A stretch of DNA of 64,000 nt from Halobacteriales archaeon QS_4_70_19 (GCA_003020985.1 PXRM01000003.1:39984-103983); one strand, 5' to 3'. Shown: positions 36,974 through 45,555, numbered from the stretch's first letter. The notes: generated by a model not told the origin, from the sequence alone. Translations and numbers: made by a program.

Positions 36974-37011
36974 GGCGGCACCACCACCGAAACGGGACGG
37001 TTCCTCTCCGT

Positions 37012-37824
37012 ATGTCATCCTTCCCCGGTGCGGCCGCCGCGCGCCCGGACGCCGACTACGTCCTCGTCGGCGCGCCGCTGGACCGTTCCACCTCCTTCCA
37101 GCCCGGGGCTCGCTTCGGGCCCGACCGCGTCCGGCGCTACGCCCGGGGGTTCGAGGACTACGACGCCCGCACCGACGCCCGCTTCACGGACCGCGCGGTC
37201 CACGACGCCGGCGACGTGGAGCCGTGGGCCGACACCGCCGACTACCTCGACTTCCTCGCCGACCGGCTGGGCGACGCGCGTGCGGACGGTACGACGCCCC
37301 TGCTCGTCGGGGGCGAGCACACCGTCACCGTCGCCGGCGTCCGGGCGGTCGACCCGGACGTGCTCGTCTGCCTCGACGCGCACCTGGACCTCCGCGAGGA
37401 ACTCGGCGGCGACCCGCTCTCGCACAGCACCGTCACCCGCCACGCGCTCGACACGGCGGACCGAGCGGTCGTGCTGGGCGCCCGCGCCGGTAGCGAAGCC
37501 GAGTGGGACCGTGCCGGGGAGTCCGACGTGACGGTCATCCCGCCCGAGGCGGTGCCCGACTGGTCGCCCGACCTCGACGACGAGGCCGCCTACCTGAGCG
37601 TCGACATCGACGCCGCGGACCCCGGCGTGGCCCCCGGAACGGGGACCCCGGAGCCGTTCGGCCTGTCGAGTCGCGCGATGCGCGACGTGGTCCGGGACGT
37701 GGCCCCCCACGCCCATGGGTTCGACTGCGTGGAGGTCAACGACCGCGACGACGGCCAAGCCGCGGTGCTGGGGGCGAAACTGCTCCGCGAGTTCGTGTTC
37801 GCGCACGCGGTCCACCGGGACTGA
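37012..37824 (+). CDS. speB: Agmatinase/arginase-fold ureohydrolase, probably linked to aIF-5A modification
   Basis: 270 aa, ATG at 37012. Binuclear Mn ligands are visible: GGEHTVT, DAHLDLREE and SVDIDAADPG. The usual substrate-binding loop regions are shorter than in bacterial agmatinases. The family cleaves agmatine to putrescine and urea. The tight position behind aIF-5A suggests a role in (deoxy)hypusine formation from an agmatine-derived group; that is inference from context plus knowledge of haloarchaeal aIF-5A biology. Confidence 0.82.
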   Translation: MSSFPGAAAARPDADYVLVGAPLDRSTSFQPGARFGPDRVRRYARGFEDYDARTDARFTDRAVHDAGDVEPWADTADYLDFLADRLGDARADGTTPLLVGGEHTVTVAGVRAVDPDVLVCLDAHLDLREELGGDPLSHSTVTRHALDTADRAVVLGARAGSEAEWDRAGESDVTVIPPEAVPDWSPDLDDEAAYLSVDIDAADPGVAPGTGTPEPFGLSSRAMRDVVRDVAPHAHGFDCVEVNDRDDGQAAVLGAKLLREFVFAHAVHRD

Positions 37825-37990
37825 GCCGCCCGGAGAGGGGGTGGATGGGTCCGGGGTACGTGCTTCTGCCCGAATATCTGTCTAGGAAGAGAGATAGCTT
37901 GATAAAGGCGGAAATTGATGTATTATGGGCGGAGTAGAAGTGAAATACGTCCCGTTCGGGGCTTCGTGGTGTCGCGCCCCTCTCGGCCGG

Positions 37991-38443
37991 TCACTCGTCG
38001 CTCGCCGCCACGACCGCCCGGAACACCGGCAGTACCCGTTTGGCCGCGACCCCCGACTCCAGGAAGAGCAACGTCCGTGGCGGCGTGGTCGCCTTCGGTC
38101 GCACGCGCAGTCCCGACGCCTCGTCCGCGGCCGCCTCGCGGCCCGCGTCGGCAGCCGCGTCCGGCGAGAGTCGGAACTCGACACGCGCGCGGTCGCGGTG
38201 GACGTACGCGTCCGCCAGCCGCGCGACGGCCTCGCGCGTCTCCACGTCCGGATTCCGGCGGTCGGCCCGTTCCCCGGGCGGCAGCAGCGCCACGCCGTAG
38301 GCGAACTCGCCGTGGTCGCTGCCCTCGACGTCGCGGACGTCCGTGACGGCCAGCCGGCCGAGTGCGCCGCGCTCGTGGCCGCGGAGCTCCGCGGCGAGCA
38401 GCCGGGCGATGCGCCGGCCGTCCGTGACGCGCTCGTCGACCAC
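37991..38443 (-). CDS. Conserved haloarchaeal hypothetical protein
   Basis: 150 aa, GTG start at 38443 overlapping the stop of the upstream gene by one base, so the two are translationally coupled. Sequence: VDERVTDGRRIARLLAAEL, then a beta-rich region with AYGVALLPPGERADRRNPD and AYVHRDRARVEFRLSPD, ending ESGVAAKRVLPVFRAVVAA. No recognised catalytic motif. It may work with the DUF2240-like protein encoded before it. Confidence 0.75.
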   Translation of the reverse strand: MVDERVTDGRRIARLLAAELRGHERGALGRLAVTDVRDVEGSDHGEFAYGVALLPPGERADRRNPDVETREAVARLADAYVHRDRARVEFRLSPDAAADAGREAAADEASGLRVRPKATTPPRTLLFLESGVAAKRVLPVFRAVVAASDE

Positions 38444-38883
38444 TACAGTTCCTCCCGGGCGCGGGCCGCGAGGTCGGCCACGTCCGCGCCCCGCCGGTGG
38501 GCGTACAGGACGGCGGCGCCGTCCATCGTCAGTTCACGCTCCGCCTTCAGCCGGTTCATCGCCGCGACGGCCTCCTGTTTCTCGACGCCCTCGCTCGCGA
38601 GCGCCGCGAGGACGCGGTCGAACGTCGACCGCTCCTGCAGCAGCGACTCGTCGGGCTGGAACTCCTCGGGCACGTCCACGTCGGCGGGGTCGAACTGCGC
38701 GACGAGGCGGTTCTCCTCGCGGGTCAGGAGGCCCTCGCCGACACCGATATCCGCCAGCCGGCGGGCCTGGTCCGGCGTGAACCACTCCCAGTCCAGCGAG
38801 AGCTTCTTGAAGAACGTGCCCTCGGGGAGCTCCGTCGTCCCCTCACGCTGGAACGGGGCCCCGATGGCGACGCGCAGGCTCAT
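38443..38883 (-). CDS. DUF2240-like conserved archaeal protein
   Basis: 146 aa from ATG at 38883 (MSLRVAIGAPFQREGTTELP). It reads like a helical DNA-binding-type protein, with LSLDWEWFTPDQARRLADIG, GLLTREENRLVAQFDPAD and a C-terminal acidic/basic helix ending AARAREEL, and resembles the archaeal DUF2240 group. The function is unknown. The frame is open 105 bases further upstream, into AT-rich DNA, but that part is not family-like. The first 45 bases of the gene are duplicated at 39783-39827. Confidence 0.78.
   Translation of the reverse strand: MSLRVAIGAPFQREGTTELPEGTFFKKLSLDWEWFTPDQARRLADIGVGEGLLTREENRLVAQFDPADVDVPEEFQPDESLLQERSTFDRVLAALASEGVEKQEAVAAMNRLKAERELTMDGAAVLYAHRRGADVADLAARAREEL
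38839..38883 (-). repeat. Direct repeat copy A: first 45 bases of the DUF2240-like gene
   Basis: Ends exactly at the ATG (38883). It matches 39783-39827 at 42 of 45 positions in the same orientation, encoding MSLRVAIGAPFQREG in both. It borders the AT-rich insert. Confidence 0.85.
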
Positions 38884-38986
38884 ACTACACCGATACGCGG
38901 GCAGTATCATATATCGACCGACGGTTGTCGTTCCATCCGACTCGCTTGTACAAGTCCTAATATTTTTGACAATATTTTTCGTATCC

Positions 38987-39270
38987 ATGGCCGACGATGA
39001 TCGGCCGAAGGTAGGATCGGTATTGAACCGTCAAACCGCCAAACGGGGTCGGAGAGATATAATCAAGACCCTCGTTGGCGCTGGGCTTTCGGCGTTCGCA
39101 GCCAGACGGTTAGTCTCAAAGAAAGTTCGAGCGGTGGGCGGGGAGGTTCCGTTGCCAAAATATCATATCCCCGTGAGGGGAACAACTATTTTTATCTTGA
39201 CAAAGACGATGCGGGACAGTCGACATACTCAATATATAACCATACAGGATACTACCCCGCGGCTGACTAA
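38987..39270 (+). pseudogene. Putative Tat-signal secreted protein, apparent frameshift
   Basis: ATG at 38987 gives MADDDRPKVGSVLNRQTAKR, then RRDIIKTLVGAGLSAFAA, a twin-arginine-like export signal. After about residue 50 the starting frame turns unnatural. The next frame reads SYPREGNNYFYLDKDDAGQS and ends NHTGYYPAAD-TAA at 39270, a typical exported beta-rich sequence. One extra base near the G runs at 39136-39143 would unite them. Eight bases after this stop the next gene begins, so the two probably form an operon. Family unknown. Confidence 0.5.
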
Positions 39271-39278
39271 CCGAAAAC

Positions 39279-39722
39279 ATGCAAAATCAAGATGCCCTCT
39301 CGATCTCGTCCTGGAGTACTGCTGGTGGCTTCCTCTGCTTAATGACGGTTGCTGTAACCGTTCTATTCGCAGATGCCCGGGGAGGCCTCGGTAGCGCTCT
39401 TGCCAACGTCTGGTGGGTACTCGGAATCGTATATGTGATATCGGCGGGATACTTCCGGGCAGGGGTAGTTCGTGGGTGTGGATTTCCCGTACTTGCCTGG
39501 TTGCTGTTCCTGCCGATCAACGTTCTCGTGGACCGTCCGTCGGGGCTGTTCTTACCGGGAGATTATCCGACGACGGTCGAGTTAGTTGAGTATATGTTGG
39601 GTCCGATCGGAGAGTTCCTGTTGTTTGGCGTGCCGCTGTTGGCGCTGTTTTATGCTGTCGGTGCAGGTTTCAGTCGCTTACAGGAACGTCGCGGTGACCG
39701 AACCGAGGCAACAGCGCCCTAA
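39279..39722 (+). CDS. Small polytopic membrane protein, hypothetical
   Basis: 147 aa, ATG at 39279 (MQNQDALSISSWSTAGGFLC). Four hydrophobic helices are evident: about 10-32, 40-60, 66-85 and 108-132, with a short charged tail (RLQERRGDRTEATAP). No known domain. Codon use is AT-richer than the chromosomal average. It lies 8 bases after the preceding frameshifted secreted-protein gene, which suggests a pair such as an exported protein with its membrane partner or immunity protein, though that is speculation. Confidence 0.65.
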   Translation: MQNQDALSISSWSTAGGFLCLMTVAVTVLFADARGGLGSALANVWWVLGIVYVISAGYFRAGVVRGCGFPVLAWLLFLPINVLVDRPSGLFLPGDYPTTVELVEYMLGPIGEFLLFGVPLLALFYAVGAGFSRLQERRGDRTEATAP

Positions 39723-39782
39723 CACGGTACCGGAGCACCTCTCGGCAGACGGGTTCCGGGATACCTATTGAGGGGCAGTCGG

Positions 39783-39827
39783 TCCCTCGCGCTGGAACGG
39801 GGCTCCGATGGCGACGCGCAGGCTCAT
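39783..39827 (-). repeat. Direct repeat copy B: partial duplicate of the DUF2240-like gene start
   Basis: 42 of 45 bases match 38839-38883, including the ATG (39825-39827 on the minus strand). The copy reads MSLRVAIGAPFQREG and then stops after PTAPQ, so it is a non-functional gene start. Confidence 0.85.
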
Positions 39828-39869
39828 GTCCGCCGCCTGCTCCCGGGCGGACGAGTATCGGTCGGTGCC

Positions 39870-40169
39870 GGCACGCTCGTCGTCACCGTCCGGCGGTCCT
39901 CGAAGGCCGGCTTCAAGTTCCTCGTGACGGCCCGGTCCATCGAGTACTCCGGCGGCCCCTCGGTCTCCCCGGGGCACGGCATGGGGGACATACGAGGACC
40001 TGGCGGTGAGCGAGCGCGGCTTCGACGTGGTCCGCACGGAGATCAGGAACACCCTCTACGACGTGGGGGTACCCCACGAGGAGATGCGGAATCCATGGGC
40101 GGCATCGACGTGTCCCGGGACGATGTCGTCGCCGACGAACACCGCGACGAGGACTGGGAGGCGCCGTAG
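39870..40169 (+). pseudogene. Decayed gene fragments
   Basis: Protein-like segments occur in two plus-strand frames without a joint start: VVTVRRSSKAGFKFLVTARS (about 39876-39935), then YEDLAVSERGFDVVRTEIRN continuing to GVPHEEMR (39991-40087) in another frame, then IDVSRDDVVADEHRDEDWEA ending in TAG at 40169. The pieces could derive from one gene with two shifts, or from separate debris. Family not recognised. Confidence 0.35.
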
Positions 40170-40178
40170 CCGGAGCGG

Positions 40179-41123
40179 TCAGTCGGCGGTCTCGACGGCC
40201 GCCTCCCGGAGCGGCTCGTCCGGGTCGGCGGGCAGGTCCAGCTCCGTGCCGTCGGTGTCGGCCCGCTCGCGCACGCGCCGGAGGACCCGCCGGGCGTCGC
40301 CGAGTTCCGCGTCGCCGACGGCGCGGATGAGCGCGAGCGCGCGCTCGGCACGGGTGCGGCGCCACGAGGCCTCGCGGGCCTGGTAGGTACGGACCGCCCG
40401 CAGGAAGTCGACGCGGCGGAACTCCGGCCAGTACGGCGAGCAGAAGAAGACGGCGGCCTCGTTCCCGTTGGCGTGCCAGGGGAGGAAGTTGGAGGTGCGC
40501 TCGTCGCCGCCGGTGCGGATGATGAGGTCGACCGCGCGGGCGGGCCCCTCGTAGAGCCGGGACTCGACCTCGGCCACGTCGATGTCGGCGGGGTCGAGCG
40601 TCCCGTCGGCCACGTCACGGGCGAGGTCCCGGGCCGCCGAGAGCAGCTCCGCGCGGCCGCCGTACGCGAGCGCGATGTTGAGGTGGAACTCGTCGTAGCC
40701 CGCCGTCCGCCGGTCGGCGTAGTCGACGGCGTCGCGCACTCGCTCCGGGAGCTGGCCCAGTTCGCCGATGGCGCGGATCCGGACCCCGTTCTCGTGGACC
40801 TCCTCGCGGTCGGCGAAGTCGCGGAGCTTGTCCTCGATGAGGTCGAACAGGTGCTCGCGCTCCTCGGGCGGCCGCTCGAAGTTCTCCGTCGAGAAGGCAT
40901 ACAGCGTCAGTTCGCGGACGCCGAGCTCGTTGCACCAGTGGAGCATCCGCTCGGTCGTCTCGGCGCCGGCGCGGTGGCCGTCGGTAGCCTCGTCGCCAGC
41001 CTGGCGGGCGTACCGGCGGTTGCCGTCCTGGATGACGGCGACGTGTGTGGGGGCGCCGTCGATTTCGCGCTCCAGCAGGCGCTCGTACAGCGCGAGCGCC
41101 CGCCGGCGGAGCCACCCGGTCAT
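40179..41123 (-). CDS. uppS: cis-Polyprenyl diphosphate synthase (UppS family)
   Basis: Makes the long-chain polyprenyl diphosphate carrier for glycan assembly at the membrane. ATG at 41123 (MTGWLRRRALALYERLLE), 314 aa, longer than bacterial UppS because of a C-terminal acidic extension. Motifs: VAVIQDGNRRYARQAG with the catalytic Asp; ELTLYAFSTENFERP; LNIALAYGGRAE; DLIIRTGGDERTSNFLPW. The frame is open upstream of this ATG but without family similarity. Confidence 0.93.
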   Translation of the reverse strand: MTGWLRRRALALYERLLEREIDGAPTHVAVIQDGNRRYARQAGDEATDGHRAGAETTERMLHWCNELGVRELTLYAFSTENFERPPEEREHLFDLIEDKLRDFADREEVHENGVRIRAIGELGQLPERVRDAVDYADRRTAGYDEFHLNIALAYGGRAELLSAARDLARDVADGTLDPADIDVAEVESRLYEGPARAVDLIIRTGGDERTSNFLPWHANGNEAAVFFCSPYWPEFRRVDFLRAVRTYQAREASWRRTRAERALALIRAVGDAELGDARRVLRRVRERADTDGTELDLPADPDEPLREAAVETAD

Positions 41124-41222
41124 GTCAATGCACGGAGCCCCGGCGAATATGGGTCTTGTGACTGGTGCTACCGGTAATCCATCCGTAGAACCGGGGACTC
41201 CGGCAGGGACGGTCGCAGGCTT

Positions 41223-41229
41223 TTTATAC
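41223..41229 (+). promoter_or_regulatory. TATA box of the cold-shock gene (leaderless)
   Basis: tttatac in a T-rich tract, centred about 28 bases before the ATG at 41254, consistent with transcription starting at the start codon. Confidence 0.65.
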
Positions 41230-41253
41230 GGGCGTATCCACCGGACGGTTGCA

Positions 41254-41448
41254 ATGGCGACTGGTAAGGTCGTGTTCTTCAACGACACTGGCGGCTACGG
41301 CTTCATCGAGACTGACGAGGCGGACGAGGACGTGTTCGTCCACATGGACGACATCGAGGGCCCCGACCTGGAGGAAGGTGAGGAGCTCGAGTTCGAGATC
41401 GTCGAGTCCGAGAAGGGCCCCCGCGCCCAGAACCCCCGCCGGGTCTGA
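41254..41448 (+). CDS. cspA: Cold-shock domain protein
   Basis: 64 aa single-domain OB-fold RNA/DNA chaperone. RNP-like motifs are GGYGFIET and EDVFVHMDDI, and the protein opens MATGKVVFFNDTGG. It stands alone behind a strong TATA box, divergent from uppS. Haloarchaea carry several such genes, so the symbol denotes the family. Confidence 0.94.
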   Translation: MATGKVVFFNDTGGYGFIETDEADEDVFVHMDDIEGPDLEEGEELEFEIVESEKGPRAQNPRRV

Positions 41449-41629
41449 GGAACTGGCGACCACTGTGAGGTAGCGGCACGGAACTGCGGCGCGGTCGCGC
41501 GATTTGTCGCGGGCGCGCAGTCACAGCCAGCCAGCCACGGCCCCCGTCAGGGCGGCCGCTGGACGCTCGTGGGCCGGCTCACGGCCCGCGACCGCTATCG
41601 GTTTACCCGCCCCCTGCCAACCGGGCGAC

Positions 41630-42043
41630 ATGGAGATCATCGACCAGGACCTCTACCAGCGGACGCAGGCGTTGCTGGAGCCGGGCGACATCGAGCTGAA
41701 CGGCATCATCCTCCACACCGACCTCTCGGGCGAAGAGGAGCCGGCACTCCACCAGCTCACGCTCGATACCGGCGACCGCATCGCCGAGCACCACCCCGAC
41801 ATCGCACCCGAGGACACCTACGTCTACTCCGGCAACGACGACTCCGACTTCGGCGTCAACCAGCACCAGGGGCTCGCGCTAGACGACGAGGAGTTCGTCT
41901 GGGAGTGCCAGCAGCTCCTCCGGGACGGCCACTACGCGGTCGTCGTCTACTACGAGGCCGTCGTAGACCACGACGCGGTCGTGGCGGCGGCCGAGGAACT
42001 GGACCACGTCGAGCACGTGGTCGGCGTCCGCGGGGACGACTGA
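41630..42043 (+). CDS. Conserved haloarchaeal protein (DUF5778-like)
   Basis: 137 aa, ATG at 41630 (MEIIDQDLYQRTQALLEPG). Two alpha/beta-looking halves: ELNGIILHTDLSGEEE with a DTGDRIAEHHPDIAPED segment, then DDEEFVWECQQLLRDGHYAV and a C-terminal helix (VVAAAEELDHVEHVVGV). It resembles a family found widely in haloarchaea whose function is unknown. Possible binding to a small ligand or protein cannot be judged. Confidence 0.78.
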   Translation: MEIIDQDLYQRTQALLEPGDIELNGIILHTDLSGEEEPALHQLTLDTGDRIAEHHPDIAPEDTYVYSGNDDSDFGVNQHQGLALDDEEFVWECQQLLRDGHYAVVVYYEAVVDHDAVVAAAEELDHVEHVVGVRGDD

Positions 42044-42146
42044 GGGCCCCGCGAGCGGCCCTGTGACCCATTGACGGGGCCGAACTGTCGTGGTGTGAAC
42101 TACCACGAACGCGACGCTTATCCGCCTCCCTCTCCGACTCGAACAC

Positions 42147-43250
42147 ATGAGCGAGGACGCCGACCCGGACCTGGACCGGGTCGACCGCGCGATCGTCAAC
42201 GCCTTCCAGGGCGGGTTCCCCGTCGTCGAGCGCCCCTTCGAGCCCGCCGCCGAGGCGCTCCGCGACCGCGGCATCGACATCGACGCCCACGGGCTACTGG
42301 CCCGCATCCGCGCGATGGACGAGGCCGGGACCCTCACGCGCTTTGGCGCACTGGTCGACGCCGAGGCAATCGGCGGCGCCGCGACGCTGGTCGCCATGCA
42401 CGCCCCCGAGGACGAGTTCGACGCCGTCGCCGAGCAGGTCAACGCCCACCGGGAGGTCGCGCACAACTACGAGCGCGAGCACCCCCACCTCAATATGTGG
42501 TTCGTCGTGAGCGTCGCGGACGCCGACCGCGTGCGCGAGGTGCTCGACGAGATCGAGGCCGAGACCGGACAGGAGACGTACAACCTGCCGAAACAGCAGG
42601 AGTTCCGCGTCGAGGCGAAGTTCCTCGTCGACGGGCCCGTTCCCGAGGGTGACGTGGACCTCTCGCATCCGGGGCCCGACGTGTCACCGACGGACCGCGA
42701 CCACCTCACGCCCCCCGAGCGCGACCTCGTACTCGCCGTGCAGGACGGACTCCCGCTGACCGAGACGCCGTACGCGGACGTGGCCGACGAGATCGATCAG
42801 CCCGTCGACTGGGTGGTCGCGACGCTCAAGCGGTTCGACGAGGAGGGGAAGGTCCGCCGGGTCGGCGTCGTCCCGAACCACTACGCGCTGGGCTACACGG
42901 AGAACGGGATGACCGTCTGGAACGTCCCCGACGGCCGGGTCGACGAGGTCGGGCCCGCCATCGCGTCGCTGGGGTTCGTCACCCACTGCTACGAGCGGCC
43001 CCGCCACGAGGGCGTCTGGCCGTACAACTTCTTCGCGATGACCCACGGGCGGAGCGAGGAAGAGAGCGCCGAGCGCGTCCGGCAGGTCCGCGACCGGATG
43101 GCGACGTTCTGGGACGTCGGCGAGGACGACTGGGACACGCTGTTCTCGACGCGCATCCTGAAGAAGACGGGCATCCGGCTGGACGAGCGCGCCGACGCCA
43201 ACACGGCGGCCACGACCGCCGGCGGCCCACCGGAGGCCGGCGACGACTAG
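42147..43250 (+). CDS. ahbAB: Siroheme decarboxylase-like protein, fused AhbA-AhbB type (Lrp/AsnC-like)
   Basis: 367 aa, ATG at 42147. Two tandem AsnC/Lrp-like halves are visible. One runs from DRAIVNAFQGGFPVVERPF to about residue 165. The second runs from ERDLVLAVQDGLPLTETPYA to about residue 340 and includes CYERPRHEGVWPYNFFAMTHG, where conserved His/Tyr residues of siroheme decarboxylases occur. The enzyme removes two carboxyls from siroheme on the archaeal route to heme. It is followed immediately (ATG right after TAG) by siroheme synthase and then hemA, which strongly supports the role. Confidence 0.86.
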   Translation: MSEDADPDLDRVDRAIVNAFQGGFPVVERPFEPAAEALRDRGIDIDAHGLLARIRAMDEAGTLTRFGALVDAEAIGGAATLVAMHAPEDEFDAVAEQVNAHREVAHNYEREHPHLNMWFVVSVADADRVREVLDEIEAETGQETYNLPKQQEFRVEAKFLVDGPVPEGDVDLSHPGPDVSPTDRDHLTPPERDLVLAVQDGLPLTETPYADVADEIDQPVDWVVATLKRFDEEGKVRRVGVVPNHYALGYTENGMTVWNVPDGRVDEVGPAIASLGFVTHCYERPRHEGVWPYNFFAMTHGRSEEESAERVRQVRDRMATFWDVGEDDWDTLFSTRILKKTGIRLDERADANTAATTAGGPPEAGDD

Positions 43251-43922
43251 ATGATCCCGCTCCACCACGACTTCCGGGACGAGACGGTGCTCGTCTTCGG
43301 GGGCGGTCCCGTCGGCGCGCGGAAGGCCCGCCGGTTCGCCCGCGAGGCCCGCGTGGTCGTCGTCAGTCCGGCGTTCGCCGATCGCCAGTTCGTTCCCGAG
43401 GACGGGGCCGCCCGCGTCGAGTTCGTCCGCGCGGCGCCGCCCCCCGACGAGGCAGCCGACTGGCTCGACCGCGCCGACCCGGCGCTGGTCGTCGCCGCGA
43501 CGGACGACGCGGACCTGAACGCGGCCATCGCGGCGGCTGCCGACGAGCGGGGCATCCTCCACAACCGCGCGGACCGCTCCGGAACCGACCGCCGGCCGGT
43601 CGGGGAGGTTGTCGTTCCGGCGACGGTCCGCGAGGAGCCGGTGGTGGCGAGCCTCGCGACCGGGGGTGCCAGCCCGGCGCTCTCGAAGCACCTCCGCGAG
43701 CGGCTGGAGGCCGACCTCGCGGGCGCCGGCGAGCTGGCAGAACTGACCGGTGAACTGCGTGCGGAGCTACGGGAGCGCGATGTCGACCCCGACACCCGCC
43801 GGGAGGCTGTCCGGCGGGTGGTCCGCGACCCGAGCGTTTGGAAGGGTTTAGGTGAGGGTAGTGCAAATCCCCATCGAAGAGCCACCGACGTCGTCGACGA
43901 CGTGGTGGGTGACGAAACGTGA
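43251..43922 (+). CDS. Precorrin-2 dehydrogenase / siroheme synthase (Met8-like)
   Basis: 223 aa. The Rossmann site is VLVFGGGPVGARKARRF, then VVAATDDADLN and LHNRADRSGTDRRPVGEVVVP with a catalytic-Asp region. The C-terminal helical part has SPALSKHLRERLEADL. The enzyme oxidises precorrin-2 and may insert iron to give siroheme, the substrate of the preceding gene's product. Its stop overlaps the GTG start of hemA by four bases, so the three genes form one operon. The tail (GEGSANPHRRATDV) is of lower family likeness. Confidence 0.9.
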   Translation: MIPLHHDFRDETVLVFGGGPVGARKARRFAREARVVVVSPAFADRQFVPEDGAARVEFVRAAPPPDEAADWLDRADPALVVAATDDADLNAAIAAAADERGILHNRADRSGTDRRPVGEVVVPATVREEPVVASLATGGASPALSKHLRERLEADLAGAGELAELTGELRAELRERDVDPDTRREAVRRVVRDPSVWKGLGEGSANPHRRATDVVDDVVGDET

Positions 43923-45316
43923 CTGTTCCGACTGGCATCGTGTCCGGCGTCAGCGTCTCCCACAGAGCGGCGAGTCTCGACCACATCGAGCGGGCCGCCG
44001 TCGACTCCCAGCGCCGGGGCGTCGAGACGCTGCTGGCCCAGCCCGGGGTCCGCGAGGCGTTCTGCCTGCAGACCTGCAACCGCGTCGAGGCGTACGTCGT
44101 CACGGACGACGCGGAGACGGGCCGTGCGGCGCTGGCCCGGTACACCACTGGGCTGGAGGACGTCCGCGTCGAACTCGACCACGAGTCGTCGCTGGAGCAC
44201 CTGATGCGCGTCGCGTGCGGGCTGGAGTCGCTCGTCCTCGGAGAGGACCAGATCATCGGCCAGGTCCGCCGGGCGTACGTGACCGCCCGCGAGGCGGGCG
44301 GCGTCGGGCCCGTCCTGGAGGACGCACTCACGAAGGCGCTCCACGTCGGCGAGCGGGCCCGCGACGAGACGGAGATCAACGAGGGCGTCGTCTCCATCGG
44401 GAGCGCGGCGGTCGAACTCGCGGAGCGCGAACTCGACGCCCTCGACGACGCGAACGCGCTCGTCGTCGGCGCCGGCGAGATGGGGACGCTCGCGGTCCGG
44501 GCGCTCGACGGCGAGGTCACGACGATGACCGTCGCGAACCGCTCGCCCGAGCGCGCCGAGCATCTCACCGGTGACGCCGCGGAGACGCCCGCCCGCGCGG
44601 TCGGGCTGGACGCGCTCCCCGGGGCCGTCTCGACGGCCGACCTCGTCTTCACGGCGACCGGGAGCGACGCCCACGTCCTCGACGCCGAGCGGCTGTCCGA
44701 GGCGGGCGAGACGCTCGTCGTCGACCTGGCCTCGCCGCGCGACGTGGCGCCCGCCGCCGACGACCTCGCGGACGTGACCGTCCACGACCTCGACGCGCTG
44801 GAGGACGTGACCGACCGGACGCGCGAGGCCCGCGCCGAGGCCGCAGAGCGCGTGTCGTCGATAGTCGAGACGGAGCTGGAGAACCTCCTCAGCCAGTACA
44901 AGCGCAAGCGCGCCGACCAGATCATCGCCGCGATGTACGAGGGGGCAGAGCGGGTGAAGGTCCGCGAGGTCGACAAGGCCGTCTCCGCGATGGAGTCCGA
45001 CGGCCTGACCGACGAGCAGCGGGCCGCGGTCGAGGCGATGGCGGACGCGCTGGTCAACCAGCTACTCTCCGCCCCGACCAAGAGCCTCCGCGAGGCCGCC
45101 GAGAAGGGCGACTGGACCACCATCAACTCCGGACTGGAGCTGTTCGGCCCCGGCATGAAGGTCGACCCCGACGAGGTCGCCGAGGGGCTCCCCTCCGGTG
45201 CCGTCGACGCCGACGACCTCGAGTCCGGCGACCTCGACCCCGAGGACATCCCGGCGGAGATGCGCGACCGGATGCCCGAGGCCGTCCTCGACCGGATCGC
45301 GACCGGCTCGGACTGA
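43919..45316 (+). CDS. hemA: Glutamyl-tRNA reductase
   Basis: First committed enzyme of C5-pathway tetrapyrrole synthesis, reducing Glu-tRNA to glutamate-1-semialdehyde. GTG start at 43919 overlapping the previous stop; 465 aa. The catalytic Cys lies in LQTCNRVEAY, then GLESLVLGEDQIIGQV. The NADPH-binding domain has VVGAGEMGTLAV, and the C-terminal dimerisation helix has an acidic extension (ESGDLDPEDIPAEM). It completes the ahbAB-like, met8-like, hemA heme gene set. Confidence 0.96.
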   Translation: MTVPTGIVSGVSVSHRAASLDHIERAAVDSQRRGVETLLAQPGVREAFCLQTCNRVEAYVVTDDAETGRAALARYTTGLEDVRVELDHESSLEHLMRVACGLESLVLGEDQIIGQVRRAYVTAREAGGVGPVLEDALTKALHVGERARDETEINEGVVSIGSAAVELAERELDALDDANALVVGAGEMGTLAVRALDGEVTTMTVANRSPERAEHLTGDAAETPARAVGLDALPGAVSTADLVFTATGSDAHVLDAERLSEAGETLVVDLASPRDVAPAADDLADVTVHDLDALEDVTDRTREARAEAAERVSSIVETELENLLSQYKRKRADQIIAAMYEGAERVKVREVDKAVSAMESDGLTDEQRAAVEAMADALVNQLLSAPTKSLREAAEKGDWTTINSGLELFGPGMKVDPDEVAEGLPSGAVDADDLESGDLDPEDIPAEMRDRMPEAVLDRIATGSD

Positions 45317-45394
45317 CGGTCGTCGGCTCCCCGACTCCTCCCGCCCGCGACACTGGACCGATACTGGCAAGTGCGCGCCGTCGGAGGTCGAACC

Positions 45395-45553
45395 ATGGCC
45401 GACGACCACGACCACGGTCACGCCGAGGAGCCGACGGGTCGCACGACCGCCCCGCAGAGCGAGTACACCGCCCGCGAGGTCGGGTTCGGCTTCGCCGTCG
45501 CGCTCGTGGGACTCCTCCTCGTCTTCGGCGTTCCGCTCGCGCTGACGCTGTAG
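45395..45553 (+). CDS. Small His-rich single-pass membrane protein (52 aa)
   Basis: ATG at 45395 gives MADDHDHGHAEEPTGRTTAP, a His/Asp-rich N-terminus that could bind metal, then VGFGFAVALVGLLLVFGVPL as one membrane helix to the C-terminus. The same architecture occurs in other small haloarchaeal proteins of unknown role. A GGAGG-like element precedes the start by a few bases. Confidence 0.7.
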   Translation: MADDHDHGHAEEPTGRTTAPQSEYTAREVGFGFAVALVGLLLVFGVPLALTL

Positions 45554-45555
45554 GG

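Larger units (their letters stand above)
38884..39782. other. AT-rich accessory insert between duplicated gene starts
   Basis: About 0.9 kb of clearly lower G+C than both flanks, holding two small plus-strand genes (a Tat-signal protein with a frameshift and a four-helix membrane protein). It is bracketed by the 45-base imperfect direct repeat derived from the start of the DUF2240-like gene. No transposase or integrase is inside. Foreign origin is inferred from composition and the bracketing repeats. Confidence 0.55.
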
